A DNA stretch of 64,000 bases. Origin: Thelephora terrestris. Its lineage: Eukaryota; Basidiomycota; Agaricomycetes; Thelephorales; Thelephoraceae. Each line of letters opens with the position of its first letter. The first letter of the stretch is position 1. The stretch lies in assembly GCA_015956445.1 (NCBI GenBank), contig WIUZ02000020.1, forward strand, positions 62,001-126,000, read 5' to 3'. The position numbers and the translations under genes were made by a program. Positions 10,981 to 22,942 of the stretch are shown here, piece by piece. The notes beneath the pieces are model-generated. The model did no database searches and had not been told where the DNA came from. It saw only the letters and a list, made by a program, of their open reading frames with translations.

Positions 10981-12926
10981 TCATAATACTGGTGCCACCT
11001 CCGGAGCGAACAGTTGAAAGTTCCTCATGTATGTCCCCGATGCTAACAATTGAGCATCAGAGGACAAATCCACCGACATGACCTTTCCCGAATCCGTCGG
11101 GAACGTCTTCAGCAGGGTCCAATCATCCGCAGACCACAATTTGACTAGCCCGTCGTACCCCGCGCTGGCAAGGTACATCCCCGCCCTTAACCTCCACTCC
11201 CCCGTGTCTCTTCCAGACTTGCTTGGGGTTGAATCTCCAGATTCGTCTGCCATATCGACGTCAGCGTCCTCACCATCTGGGAGAACGTCAACTTCGACCC
11301 CGGTTTTGGACGAATACATCTCGTGGTTCTTGTAGAACCTCACGTCCGCCACGTTTGACGTGTGTGCGGGGATGGTGTAAAGGGCTTTGGAGGCACGCAT
11401 GTCCCATATCCGGATCGTGTCATCCCCTGAACCGGTAGCGAGTTGATACCCGTTTGGTGAGAAGTCGAGGCCGAGGATGGGTTGAACATGCCCGTCAAGG
11501 ACCATCGCCGTTCGACCGGTTCGTGTGTCCCAAATTCTTCCAATGGCGTCCAAACCACTGGAGGGTAGAATTCATCAATTCGATAGATGCGATTGGGAGG
11601 GAAAATGCCGGAGACATACCCAGAAGCAACCAAAGAACCATCTCCTTGGAACTCCACCGTGTACAGCTCTTTTGAGTGCCCCTCCTGGAGTAACAGTTCT
11701 TTCCCCTTTTCAGCGTCCCATAACCTCCACGAAGTATCGAAGCTGGCACTGGCAACATATCTGCCTGATGGATGGAAAGCTACTCGACAAACACGTTCTT
11801 CGTGTCCTTCGAGTACTAACAGGGGAGATTCGCTGTTGGAAATTGGGTGACGTTAGCGAGGCAGAAAGTCACACAGAACAGACTGTACCTCTTCAACGAC
11901 CATAAGGCTACTTTACCGTCAGCCCCGCCACTGGCAATGTTGACCGCAGTTGCAGACTGTGATAATGTGGCTTGAGGATGCCATGCGACGCCTCCCACCC
12001 TATCACTGTGCGCTGTCGGGGACAGTCAGTTGGATGGTTCCCTCGGGAACGCATTAACTCGCCAGCTAATGTGGATATCAAAGTACACGCTGGGACATTC
12101 CACAGTTTTACATTGCCCGACCAACTCCCAGTTGCGAGTATTTTACTATCAGGGGAGAACCGAACTTGCGCTATCGGGCGTTGGTCGCCAATTTGCGAGC
12201 CCAAGTTTGCAAAGCTCTGGTAACACCGGTTGGAAGTGCTTGGAAGGAAGAACGAGAGGACACGTACCTTGACGTTTGCATAGATCTTTTTCCGGAGGTC
12301 GATTAATTTTCCTAAAGGAATTCTACTGTCAATCCGCTGTTGGGCGACGCGTTTTTGAGCTCTGAAATCAAAAAGAACCGCAAGAAATATAGTAAGCACC
12401 TGATGCCTGATCACGCCAATAGGGCGGTGTAGCGGAAATCCAACCTAGGCAGGGAGTACTCTGCTATTGACCTCCTCGCTTCGAGTAGATCCACAGTCCC
12501 TTCTGTGTAAAATTCCTGATGTATGTATGTCAGTCTTCAAGGCTTCGTTGCGTAGAAAATGATGTGGACGAACCTCCGCCTCCGCCTCCTCCTCTTCTGA
12601 AGAAGACTCCTCGACCTCCGCCGCCCCATCCCCACGAGCAGCATTGATTTGAGACAAAACATAAATCAGTCGGTCCCGACGATCTGCGGCCTTCAGTACA
12701 TAAGAAACAAAGGATGCGTACAGGAGGGCGAAGTACTCACTCGTTCACCGAATATTGTAATGGGTTCACCGATTTCGCGCAATCTGGCTTTGACTCTGTT
12801 ATCGTCGGTAGGCACAGCAAGCGACCGAGCCTTTTTCTTTCTCTCGAGCTCGTCGAGAATGAGCTTGTTCTCTATGCGAGCATACTGGCCGTCATCGGCG
12901 AGGTTGTCAAGCGTGAGTTCTGCCAT
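10981..12926 (-). CDS. PRP4: U4/U6 small nuclear ribonucleoprotein PRP4 (WD40)
   Basis: Spliceosomal protein of the U4/U6 di-snRNP and tri-snRNP, which binds PRP3 and stabilises the U4/U6 duplex in the nucleus. The N-terminal exon carries the PRP4-like (SFM) motif: [18 protein letters not shown] followed by ITIFGE. After an acidic Glu/Ser run come [10 protein letters not shown] and a basic helix ([20 protein letters not shown]). The C-terminal half is a WD40 propeller, with [70 protein letters not shown] and [13 protein letters not shown] visible in order. At least five introns. The stop is at 10981. The start is uncertain: the frame is open upstream of the ATG at 12926 to a GTG near 12995, and homology (TSGDAIRIERHL resembling the human TSGEVFEIEEH region) continues past that ATG, so a further 5' exon is likely. 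Confidence 0.93.
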
Positions 12927-13088
12927 TATGGCAACAATCGGGGGAGTTGGAGAGTCGAGGTGGCGCTCAATTCGGATGGCATCACCACTTGTCACTGAAC
13001 CCTCCAGTTCACGCGCAACGGCAAAAGTGACATACGTGCGTCCTTCTGCGACTCAGGACTAGATACCTGACAGCGACCGTGCTTTAGG
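12927..13088. promoter_or_regulatory. Short divergent intergenic interval between PRP4 and VPS5
   Basis: The two genes are transcribed away from each other with at most about 160 bp between the chosen ATGs, and less if PRP4 has an upstream exon. Any promoter elements must therefore be shared or overlap one of the genes. No TATA box was seen. Confidence 0.4.
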
Positions 13089-15517
13089 ATGGACGGGTTC
13101 GATGATCTGCTCTCTCCCTCAAAACGCGTTCTTGGGGATGATCCTTTCGAGAACCCGTTTGCGCAACACAGCTCAGGTTCTCCGGACCCATGGGCCTCTT
13201 TCTCTTCCCAGCTCGAGCACAACCCTTTTTCAAGCTCTGAGCCAACAACAATCGTCTCGCCTTTCGAACCTGAGCCCCCTTCGCCCGTCTCGACCACCTC
13301 GATAGACCCTCTAGATTCGGCGATCACAACGGAACCAGAGCACGTCCCATCCCCACCTCGTACGCCGACTCAGTCCCCGCCCGCTGATTCCAAGAAGAAC
13401 ACCCTTGGAGAGGAACGCGAACCAACACCGGAGCCGTTATCAAAACCTACGCTTGAACTCGAGGCGAATCCTACCCTCGGATCGGAGTCTGCAGCTGCAC
13501 AGCCAGAGATAGAACGCACACCCATTCAAGAAGTAACATCTCTCCCATCTACCACGGAGCCTGTATCACCTCCTTCCTCAAAAGGATTCGTGGCATTTAC
13601 CCCTACGCATTCTCCAAGGGAGTCCGAGGCCTTTTCCAAACCCATCTCCTCCGTGATATCTCCGCTCGATCATCCCAGTATTGGTGGTGGTTTTGGAGAT
13701 GCGTTTCCAAGCATGTCTTCTCTAGGGGGCGACGCTCTCAACGGCGGATGGGAATCTCAATCTTCGAGTTTATTTGTCAACAACGCTTCGCTTGGGCCTT
13801 CTAGGGAGCCCAGTATACCGGACGATGACGATGAAGACAACCGACCGGTCGCCCAATCACCTATCTTAAAAGCGAAAGAGAGGGAAAAAGAAGCATTAAC
13901 CAATGTATATGACACCTCTGTTCCTCCCTAGTCTCTTTGACTGACGCATGTACAGGCTCTCAAGAACCCCCCGCTGGACAAAAACACCGGCCTGCAGCCC
14001 CTGTTTTCGATAACAGTCGACGATCCGCAGAAGGTTGGAAGTCCAATTGGTGCGTATACTATGTACACCGTCCACACCAGAGTGAGTCCTTTCTTCACTT
14101 TAGACCCTTGAAATACTCACATCTCCCAGACGACTTCTCCCTTATTTAGCCGATCAGCTTTCTCCGTCCTTCGTCGTTACTCAGATTTCCTGTGGCTCTA
14201 TGAAACGCTTTCCACGAACAACCCGGGGGTTGTTGTGCCCCCAGTTCCAGAGAAGAATACTTTCGGAAGATTCGACGATCAGTTTGTTCAACAACGGAGA
14301 CTAGCTCTCGAAAGGTGTATACAAAAGACGGCCAATCATCCTGTCCTGCAAAAGGATCCGGATTTGAAACTATTCCTGGAGAGCGATACTTTTGCTTTGG
14401 TCATCAAGCATAGGAAAGCTGAGATGGCTCATGAGCGTGGCGGGTTGATGGCTTCTCTTGGACAGTCGATCGTTGGACCGAGGTTCCACGAGACAGACGA
14501 GGTACTTCATCGATCGTTGCGCGTTTTTTTTGGGATCTAAGCGATAATCCGACAGTGGTTTGATCGGCAAAGGGTTTATTTAGACAGCCTCGAGTCCCAG
14601 CTCAAAGGTCTCGTCAAAACTATAGAGGCGGTGATGAAGGCGCGAATGGAGGTGGCTGCTGCAACCGGAGAATTTGCACAGACCCTATATGACCTTGGCT
14701 CCTCGGAACTGGGCGAATCATTATCACACTCGATAAATGGGCTGGCGGCGGTAGAGAGCAAAGCTCAAGATTTTTTGCGTATTCAGACCGAACAAGACAT
14801 GGTCACTCTCATGAGCACAGGCGAGTATCGTATTTTTCATACTCTGCGCTGATCGCTGATACCAACCGCCTGGCCCGACTTTCAGCTGACGAGTATGCAA
14901 GATTAGTAAATTCTGTCAGAGTGAGCGTTTCCGACCTTTTACACATGCGACGTCCCTGACTTCTGGCATAAAAGTTGGCCTTTGCATCGCGCATCCGTAC
15001 ATATCACATCTGGCATAATTGCGACGCAGATGTGCGGCGAGCGAAGCAGAATCATGAAAGGGTTCGGGCACAGGGACGGGCTAGCAGTCATACCTTGAAT
15101 GTTATCGCGGAGGTTGGTCACAAAACTCCACCATATGCACAAGATCCGACATGACCCTCACTTAGGCTGAGCGGAAGGCGCTGGACTCTAAGCAAGAATT
15201 CGATCAAGCCTCCCGACTTGTCAAGACGGAGCTTGCGCGGTTTGAGCAGGAGAGGGTGGAAGATTTCAGGGATTCGCTACAAGCATTCCTCTCAGGAATG
15301 ATCGACAGGCAGAAAGAGGTCAGCAACCCCTTGGCATCCCTTCCGAGTTGTATGGACTGACGCACACCATTTCTTGCTTCAAAAGGTTATTGCGACTTGG
15401 GAATCTTACCAACAAGTTTTACTCAAGAAGGCCAACCCGCAGACATCGCAACCGCCGCATCCGGCCCATGCAGAGGCTTCATCCGTAAATGGATCGAGTT
15501 CGGAGGAGTCTAGTTGA
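13089..15517 (+). CDS. VPS5: Sorting nexin of the retromer complex (VPS5/SNX1 type)
   Basis: Endosome-to-Golgi retrieval: the protein binds phosphoinositides with its PX domain and bends membrane through its BAR domain, together with VPS17 and the VPS26/29/35 trimer. Eight exons (13089-13904, 13956-14081, 14130-14501, 14556-14820, 14886-14920, 14975-15112, 15166-15318, 15386-15517) sum to 678 residues. Residues 1-270 are disordered, Pro/Ser/Glu-rich, starting MDGFDDLLSPSKR. The PX domain includes FSITVDDPQKVGSPIGAYTM and RRYSDFLWLYETL, then FGRFDDQFVQQRRLALERC. The rest is helical BAR, including WFDRQRVYLDSLESQLKGL and LARFEQERVEDFRDSLQAFL. Intron 4 appears to use a GC donor (GCGAGT). The start is the first ATG of the long N-terminal exon. 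Confidence 0.95.
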
Positions 15518-15667
15518 TATTTCGTTCGGTTTTTGGAGCAGTGGCATACTTGTACCTACTATGATGCTCGTAATGGAGGGCGCCTTTGACAGACCGAACT
15601 TCGAACGCATTGCATGCCTCCGATCGCAAGTATGCACTGAATCACTTAACAAGCAGCACATGTCGAA

Positions 15668-17443
15668 TCAATGTTGCCAATTGCCACATGCCCAACGGGG
15701 AATTAGTATATGCATACAGTATCCACATCCGACTAGCTCACATCCTATATTGAGAGGAGCGCGTGGCATCATTATTCTAGACGGTAGCCCGTGGGTAGAA
15801 AATACTGCGAAAATGTCTATTTTTGATCTGCCAGGACGCAAAGGATGGTTGAGCGATTTGGCACCCACGTCCCCGATGCAATCACTCACGAATGATATGA
15901 ACCATGGACGGGGATCCGGAGGTCTAGAAACCTCGTCTACAACATCACTGAAAGACCCGAGCACGATTGTTTCATCCTCCTTTAGGCAAGAGGTGAGCGA
16001 GATCCGCTTCAACCGCTTGCCACTACCGCTCCGTGTTGCCAGCGCCGATTTCAGGACTGCAGCCGATAAACCGTGGGCGAATCCACTTGGGATTCTTAGG
16101 TCCCATAACCGAGGGCAGACGGGACCCTCCTCGAACGGCTCACAGAGGGCCCAGCAGAATGGATCCACAAAGGTCGTTGGGGTTGATAGGCAACCAACGT
16201 AAGAGATTCTTTCGAGCCGGTGGAACCCGTGCAACAACTCCCTCCACATTTCGAAGGGTAATTCGAAGAAAAGGCCGAATCGTACGTCCAGATTGATGAC
16301 GGTTTCTCTTCCTAAAATCTCGACAATTCTGGATGCAAATCGGCGTAGATTTTCCGGGTTCTCGACGTCGACGTGATTCGGTGGACGTAGAGAGAAGCGG
16401 AAATTATCGGTGGTCAAGTCGTACGTTGTGGACATGTTAATGGTGACGGTCTTCGTACTTCGAAGGTTTTGGAGGGTTTCCGTGCCGGGGCGTGGGATGA
16501 CCTGGGATAGCGCCACAGACAGGTCAACATCGTAACTTGCCTCCACCATGACCTTCGTGGACTGCGGATACCAGATGTGCGAGAGGATGTATCCCACGAC
16601 TTTGTGGTCTCGAAACTTGAGGACGAGATCCTTGAGGTGACGCAATCGAACCACCACCTCGCAATCGTCTCGATCGCCTTCTGGAAGAGTAGGTCCAGCT
16701 AAGTTGAGACATAGACGCTCTAGGTCTGGACAATTCGCCAACGCGGTGAGAAACGTTTCGATCGGCGTGAAGGAGTCTCTAGGTGTACGTATCCACGTGC
16801 AGCCCAGTTCTAACCTGGTTAGGTTTCGAAGCAGGGGAGAGCACCAGCTGATCTGAAGGTCACCGAGTCCAAGCATCGAGAGGTGGGGGATTTGATCACC
16901 GAGGGGCAATTCGAATTCCCAGGCTTCACGGGAGTAAGTGTCGAGCTCGAGGCTTGCTAGATTGGGCGCCCTGCGAACAAGATGGACGACTCTTCGGTTG
17001 AACTCCTTTTTCGAACCCACGAACACCAGGAAATGGAGGTTGGTCAAAGTTCGACATTCCAGCTCCTTCCATAGCGCTTCCCTTTCGACATCCGTGGACG
17101 AGGCAAAGCTTGAATCCGTAACGGAGATCAGGTGCGGGTCGAAGTTGCATCGTTCGAGGAATAATTTCGTCAAACTGACGGAACGGAAGTCGACGGCACC
17201 CCAGAGCCGCGGGGAGGATATGAATATCTCACGCAGTTGATGACAGATCGCGGTGAGGGCCAACCATTGCAAGTCGTCGTCGTCTACTGTGTGCAAGTAA
17301 ATCTTGAGGATGAGCTCGGTGGGTAGACGGAAAAGTGGAGAGGTGATGAGGTTCTTCCATCTGGGGAGGCGAGCCGCATGGCGGTGAGCTGGCTCTCCTA
17401 TGGTTTCAACACTCTCCAAACCGTAGCCACTTAGAGCTGGCAT
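15668..17443 (-). CDS. F-box/leucine-rich-repeat-like protein
   Basis: Single-exon frame of 591 residues from the ATG at 17443. An F-box-like segment lies near the N-terminus: SPLFRLPTELILKIYLHTVD, then WLALTAICHQLREIFISSPRLW. It is followed by irregular leucine-rich units such as LTNLHFLVFVG, APNLASLELDT, LLRNLTRLELGC, CPDLERLCLNL and LRHLKDLVLKF. Such proteins are numerous in Agaricomycetes and are thought to be substrate receptors of SCF ubiquitin ligases, with the leucine-rich part binding the target. The open frame extends upstream to 17527 only through a TTG; a donor-acceptor pair at 17524-17551 would add an exon but in a different frame, so it was not used. The target is unknown. It faces VPS5 tail to tail. 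Confidence 0.8.
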   Translation of the reverse strand: MPALSGYGLESVETIGEPAHRHAARLPRWKNLITSPLFRLPTELILKIYLHTVDDDDLQWLALTAICHQLREIFISSPRLWGAVDFRSVSLTKLFLERCNFDPHLISVTDSSFASSTDVEREALWKELECRTLTNLHFLVFVGSKKEFNRRVVHLVRRAPNLASLELDTYSREAWEFELPLGDQIPHLSMLGLGDLQISWCSPLLRNLTRLELGCTWIRTPRDSFTPIETFLTALANCPDLERLCLNLAGPTLPEGDRDDCEVVVRLRHLKDLVLKFRDHKVVGYILSHIWYPQSTKVMVEASYDVDLSVALSQVIPRPGTETLQNLRSTKTVTINMSTTYDLTTDNFRFSLRPPNHVDVENPENLRRFASRIVEILGRETVINLDVRFGLFFELPFEMWRELLHGFHRLERISYVGCLSTPTTFVDPFCWALCEPFEEGPVCPRLWDLRIPSGFAHGLSAAVLKSALATRSGSGKRLKRISLTSCLKEDETIVLGSFSDVVDEVSRPPDPRPWFISFVSDCIGDVGAKSLNHPLRPGRSKIDIFAVFSTHGLPSRIMMPRAPLNIGCELVGCGYCMHILIPRWACGNWQH

Positions 17444-19081
17444 TTTCGTTCGCGGTAGGTCTGAACTGCCGGTCGACGCGCTGGCAAGTGATGAGAACTT
17501 CGAATCAGTGTTGAATGTCGCCCACAACTGTCGAGGGAAGGCAAGGTTAACTTACCCTGGAAAACGATGGATACAGTTTCCGTGAAGGTTGAGAGCGAGA
17601 CGCGTCCGAGCCGGACTTCGTCTGGCAGCCGCGGCTCGGACAGAAGCACTCGCTTCAGTGTAATTTCGAACCTTTTCATCACCGCTTCGTGATTTGTTTC
17701 CTCGGCCTCGGAGAGGAACGTGAGGCTGAGATTGGTGGTTCTGGTTCACTCACTCTGATGTTGCAATCTTACAGGCACCTTTATGAAAAGGACGCATATA
17801 ACGCTGCAAAAACTTTCCAGCTCGAAACCACCAGTGTTCTTGAGACCATTTCCACAGGTGCCGCCAGGCTCGTCTGGCTCACGACAGGTAATGTGAAGAT
17901 AGTGGTGCAGTGGTGAAGGTGTGGGAAAGTGTCCCTCGATTCCCATCAGTAGGATATGTATGCCCACCACACGCGGTGCTACGATAGGCTGAAGCCATCT
18001 CAGGTTATACGGTCAGAAAAAAAGTGGGGTACATGAAGTCGACGTGCTTGCTACTCATGCTGATCCCTCGGCCCGATTGGAACGTGCGCGCCCCTACAAG
18101 AAGCCCGCACTGCGGAAACGTCCCGCGTGCGTGTCACAGAACCAGCGAGTAATCCGAGAGAATGAAGCTCATATTCACTCAACGTCGAGCGCGAAGCCGC
18201 ATCGAGTCCTGGGCATTCGCGATGATATTTGGTAATATGGGAACGAAGACGATGTGCCAGATCAAAGCGAGTGACCCAATCCTCAGAGAAAAGATTGTCG
18301 ATTATCACCGTGGACGAAAGCGGGCATTCCCAATTCACGCCGCAGAAGACATCTTAATATCCTGTCAGTATAACTGACACCAGTGGGGATATCTTTAATT
18401 TGTGACGCACCCCTGGATCACTGCCTCTGACATCTCGCGAACTGTATCTCGTTCAACCACGATACAGCATAGCAGAACGATAACAACGTGTTGGAGGATC
18501 CAGAGCAGACCTTCTGACGGGCTCTCGCCACTCGACAAGGCAATCCCGTCACAATAGATACAATAGAGTCTCGGCCGAGCCCATCAAATTAACGCGTTGC
18601 ACCCAGAGCCACGCCCAAAGGCCGACCTAGACCAAAGGCATGAGGACGAATCCAAGCCTAGGCCGGTAATCCCAAGGAGGGAAAATACCGAGTGGTCGGA
18701 TCCTTTCAGGAATGGAGAGGTTGATGGGATTCATTCAGAAGGAGCGACCGGGTCTAACACAAACCGCTCGCGGTATCAGACGGCTGAAAGATAACGATGC
18801 GTTCGCATGAATTCGGGATTTCTGTTCGAGGAAGGATGCTCCTCAGAAGCCCAACAAGGGCGAACAGAGTGACTGATCCATTTGAAAAACCTTCACCGTC
18901 CTCGAAAATAGGGTCAGGAGGCAGTAGATGTATCAACAAACAAACGCCCCGGATAGAGCGAAACCTTTTTGGGAGATTTCAAGTAAAGGTAAAGATGAAG
19001 AAAGTGGCGCGTTGGTGAACGAAAACGTGTTCAGATCGAGTTCAATCCCAGCTCTCTCACGATACTGCACCTCAAGGCCCT
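17444..19081. other. Intergenic stretch, nothing recognised
   Basis: Frames on both strands are short and show no conserved block. The interval carries the promoters of the F-box gene (left) and of SEC28 (right), which point away from each other. Confidence 0.4.
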
Positions 19082-20216
19082 ATGGACTCTTCTGAGCTGT
19101 ACCATGTCAAGCAGCAATTCATCCTCGGTTCGCACCTCTCCATGTTTCCAATGGTCTCAGTCTTCGTAAACTCTCGGAAACACAGGCGCATACAAACCAC
19201 TGATCAGCCTCGCTCTTCCACCGGAATCTTCACCTGACTACGTGCCCACTCTCGTCTACCAAGCCAGGGCGCATCTCGCCCTCAATGATCCCTCCGCAGC
19301 CCTATCCCTTCTCCCAACTGACTCCGAAGATGTGACCATCAAAGCTACTTCCTCATTGGCCCATTACATCGCTGCCGCAACCCCGCCATCGGACGAGAAC
19401 TCTGAAGCGGCCGAGGCTGCGCTGGAGGAGTTGAGAGATTTGATCGTTGAGATTGAAGGGGACGATCTAGAGGCGAGTGAAAGGGACAAATGGTTGGTTA
19501 GAGTCCTTGCTGGGACAGCATTTGCGAGATCAGGCGAGGTCGAGGAAGCTTTGGAGACTTTAGGGCTGAACGAAGACAACCGAGCGAGCGTTGAGGCGTG
19601 CGTGTTTCCCCATGTTACCGGACGTCTGCCTTATCCCCATCCTTTGAAAAACAGGGTCGCTTTGATCGTCCAGATCTTCCTCTCTATCAACAGACCAGAC
19701 CTGGCGAGGAGAGAATACGAAAAATGTAAAAAATGGGCAGAGGACGACCTCCTGCTTCAACTGATTGAATCTACCATCAACCTCGTCACTGGGAAGGAAG
19801 GATACTCAGATTGCAACTCATTCTACACCGAGCAGTTGGCGAACCCTTCACTGTCTTCTACAAAATTGCTCACCGCGCGAGGGGTGACGAGGCTGTTGCG
19901 TGGGGAAGTTTCAGAAGCAAAGTCGGATCTGGAGGAAGCCATAAGTCAAGGAGGAGCAGATGGTGAGACCGTCGCAGCATATGCCGTCGCCGCAACTTTG
20001 CGGCCATCGAAGAAGGGCGAGGGAGACGAATGGTGGAGGTGCGCCCCGGTTCATTGCTTCCCATCCTGAAGCCACGGCTAATTCATAACTTGCAGCAAAC
20101 TCACACAAGAGTTCCCCAACCACCCTTTGGTAAACGACGTTTCGGAGAAAGCTGGCCTTTTCGACGAGGCCGCGGCAAAGTTCAACGTACCGTCACTACC
20201 TACAGTCACTGTATGA
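19082..20216 (+). CDS. SEC28: Coatomer subunit epsilon (COPI)
   Basis: Epsilon-COP stabilises alpha-COP in the COPI coat that returns proteins from the Golgi to the ER. Four exons (19082-19127, 19186-19597, 19655-20038, 20096-20216) give 320 residues, the usual size. The sequence begins MDSSELYHVKQQFILGAYKP and continues with TPR-like helical hairpins: VPTLVYQARAHLALNDP, WLVRVLAGTAFARSGEVEEA, VALIVQIFLSINRPDLARRE, LLTARGVTRLLRGEVSEAKS and a final LTQEFPNHPLVNDVSEKAGL. The SINRPDLA signature is characteristic of the family. All three intron phases are consistent, and nothing suggests damage. Confidence 0.95.
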
Positions 20217-20742
20217 TATTCGCGTCCGAGAAGCAATAAAATCCAAGCTCGCCGTTAAGCATTTGGGGCATACACCGATCTTCCTTTCGCCAAAGTTCGT
20301 TTCCGACCCTTTGTCTCGCTGTGTCACAGACAGACAACGCGTGGATCCGCTGGCCGCTACGTTCTATCCCCTCATCATGCTTCGTCCTTATCCTTTCCAA
20401 CCTCTTCCAAGAGACGATTGAAGTCATTTTTTCATGGGGTTCCGTGAGGTCAACACGCGCGTAAACATCCAAACTGTGGGCTAAGATCGCCGAAGGGGGG
20501 AATCAATACATAAGGGCAACAAGTATGCAGGATGCTTGAGATCATCAGAAAGATTGACTGTTCACGAAGCGACGACAATCCTCCATTCCACGATTCGGGC
20601 CAAGGAATGCATTACAACATTACGCGAAGTATGGTACATACAACTTCGTACATTTACACTGGTCTTTCTCTTGTATGTCGTCGACGAGCCGGGCCATTGT
20701 GAGGTGCAGCTTGTTTGGTTTTATGGGGTGCCGGGTCCGAAA
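20217..20742. other. Intergenic stretch between convergent genes
   Basis: This gap holds the 3' ends of SEC28 and of the F-box/RCC1 gene. No coding signal was seen. Confidence 0.4.
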
Positions 20743-22942
20743 TCAAGCGTCGTTCCCGGGGAAGTTCCCAGGTGGCGGCATATGATGCCCAAGAATGGGT
20801 TGGTGAATAAAGCCGCGACCACGGAACGGCAGCCGCCCTCGGGTGAACGGCGTATTGCGCACTTCTGCCTTTTCAAGACGCTGCTCGAGATCTTCTGAGG
20901 GTACCTCATCCCCCGCTAGGTCAATGACCAGGGCACCCGTATGCCACCCGCTCGCGGCCGCTGCGAAGCAATACCTCTCCACCTTTCCTTTGGCTTTCAA
21001 CCCGTAATCAAACCTCACTTCCGAGGGAACGGCGACGTTCGGTGGAATGCCGAAACCCAATCTTTCGGCTCGACCCCGACTTTGTTCGTCTGCGAACCCT
21101 CCTGGAGACCCGATAGGGAGCTTTACAGGGTCTCCGAGGCCCAAAGCACCCTTAGAGTACTGACCCCAGGTAAGGAGTTTTCCAGAGGATGTGAGGGCAC
21201 CGAAGTGGTAGTCACCGAGGACGACTGAGATGACAGATCTGTTCTGGAGTTCTGGGATGATTGTCGGCAGCATCTCTGGGGTGGTCTCTTCATCTCCCTT
21301 GAGTACCATGGAGGACGAGTAAGCGAAGAAGGTCTTGAAATGCGCAGAAACCTAGATATCGTAAAATCTTCGGCACGAACTCGAAAAGCCCCTGACCTGA
21401 GATAGCTTACGTGGGTGATGTGCATGGTATCCAACGACAGCTGCACCTGTGGCGGTCTCTCCTGACCATCTTCATCTGTGACTGTGCGGAAGGCTGCGTG
21501 TTCTCTGACTTTGTCTAGCTCAGAGTAGTGTGGAAGCTGTGTAACACAACTTTGAGAGAAGGTTTACAAGTTGTCCGTGCATTCCCACTTACATAACGCC
21601 AGATCTGGATGGATACTTCGTCGGCGAGTCCGTCTATCTTGAGGACGTGGCCTTTGTTGGTTAATCCCACGAGGCAGTTATCGAAGGGTGCTATCTTGAT
21701 CAACTTGGTCTCCTTCTTGCGCTCTTTCTCCGAGAGACCGGTTGCCGGTAGATCCGGCAGGTCGGGGAGAATGGGCAGTTTGACAGGATCCTTCCTCATC
21801 TCCCAGGTATGACAAGGTATAACCTTCTCTTCGTCGGGGACAATGGCCTTGGTAGATTCATTCTTATCCAACTCGGCAATCGTCTGCCGGTATTGATCCT
21901 CGAATGACTCCCCAAATGGCCACCACGCATACACATCCCCGGATTTCGTGAGGGCTGCACAAAACCCCCACCCGCATACGGCCTCGGCGGGGGTTGTCTC
22001 CGGAGATGAACAGTTAAGCAATGGCGAGACGAGCCGGAATGGTCTACCCCAGCTTCTGAAGTTCCAGATTGTGGAGTTGGCGTCCAAAGTCATCGCATGT
22101 AATCGGCCGCAGCTGGGATCAAAGAAACAAATATACACTTGAGGCCTAGTTTGCGCGCAAAAAATGGAATCTACCTGATACTGCGTGTTGGAGCCGGAAG
22201 CCGGAGCTTCAAAGGCGTCGAGGCCATCTTATAGGGTTCTGAGAAGCCATCACTCCTCAATGCGACAGAGTTTCCATTCAACGTGCCTAAAGGATTGTGG
22301 GGGTCAACATCCGGGTATTTTAACGCGAAACGGAAAGCATGGACGGCACCCTTACCCCAGATATGCACGCTGCCATCAGCGTCGAGCGCGTGAAACGCCC
22401 TATTAGTAAGTGGAAACAATAAGATATGAGGGTGATTTTCGGAACTAGGGGCGGAACCTAACTGACATTCCGCTCACTGCCAGGCTGACCACGCGGACAC
22501 CTGGAAGGTGAAGTTCGACCGGAAAAGGAACGTCCGAAAGGGTCGTCTTCGGAAAGTGAGGCAATCCAAGTCTACCCTTGTCCTTCTCTCTGAGCGATCA
22601 TAATCGGATGAGTACGCGTGGGCGCATTGACGAGCGAATGAGCATCCTAGCAACATGATGGAATGAGAAAAGAAACGTCACGTACCCCCAAACGAAAACT
22701 CGCGGGTTCCTCAATCGTTTGTAGATGAATTTCCAACCGCTCGTTCGAGCAGTCTCCGACCCCGTGAAATTGTAATCGACCGCCAGCCTTCGCTTCCAGA
22801 GCATATCATCCGCGGTGACGAGAGCGAAGAACTTGTTGGTGCAACCGATGGAGAACACATCCTTTACTTCGCAGAAGGGTAGGATGTTGTCTATTAAGAC
22901 CTCGACTGGGATATCTGCGATTCCGGTCTTCTGGGAAGCCAT
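20743..22942 (-). CDS. F-box protein with RCC1 repeats (SAF1-like)
   Basis: The first exon begins MASQKTGIADIPVEVLIDNI and forms an F-box (VFSIGCTNKFFALVTADDML, WKRRLAVDYNF). It runs into RCC1-type blades: RVFVWG, then GRLGLPHFPKTTLSDVPFP, VRVVSLAVSGMS, FHALDADGSVHIWGKGAVHA, VCGWGFCAALTKSGDVYAWW, NCLVGLTNKGHVLKIDG and FGALTSSGKLLTWGQYSKGA. The layout of F-box plus RCC1 propeller is that of yeast Saf1, an SCF substrate receptor that directs adenine deaminase to degradation; the yeast substrate need not be shared here. Five or more introns are implied. The start ATG at 22942 is the first in frame before the F-box, and the stop is at 20743. Confidence is high for the domain layout and lower for orthology to Saf1. 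Confidence 0.88.

Noticed and set aside
15489-16202. 237-codon plus-strand open frame
   Set aside because: It overlaps the VPS5 3' end and then lies antisense to the F-box gene, which has a clear domain; no conserved motif.
17524-17682. Extra 5' exon for the F-box gene
   Set aside because: The GT-AG pair exists, but the upstream open frame joins in the wrong phase and the right phase contains a stop.
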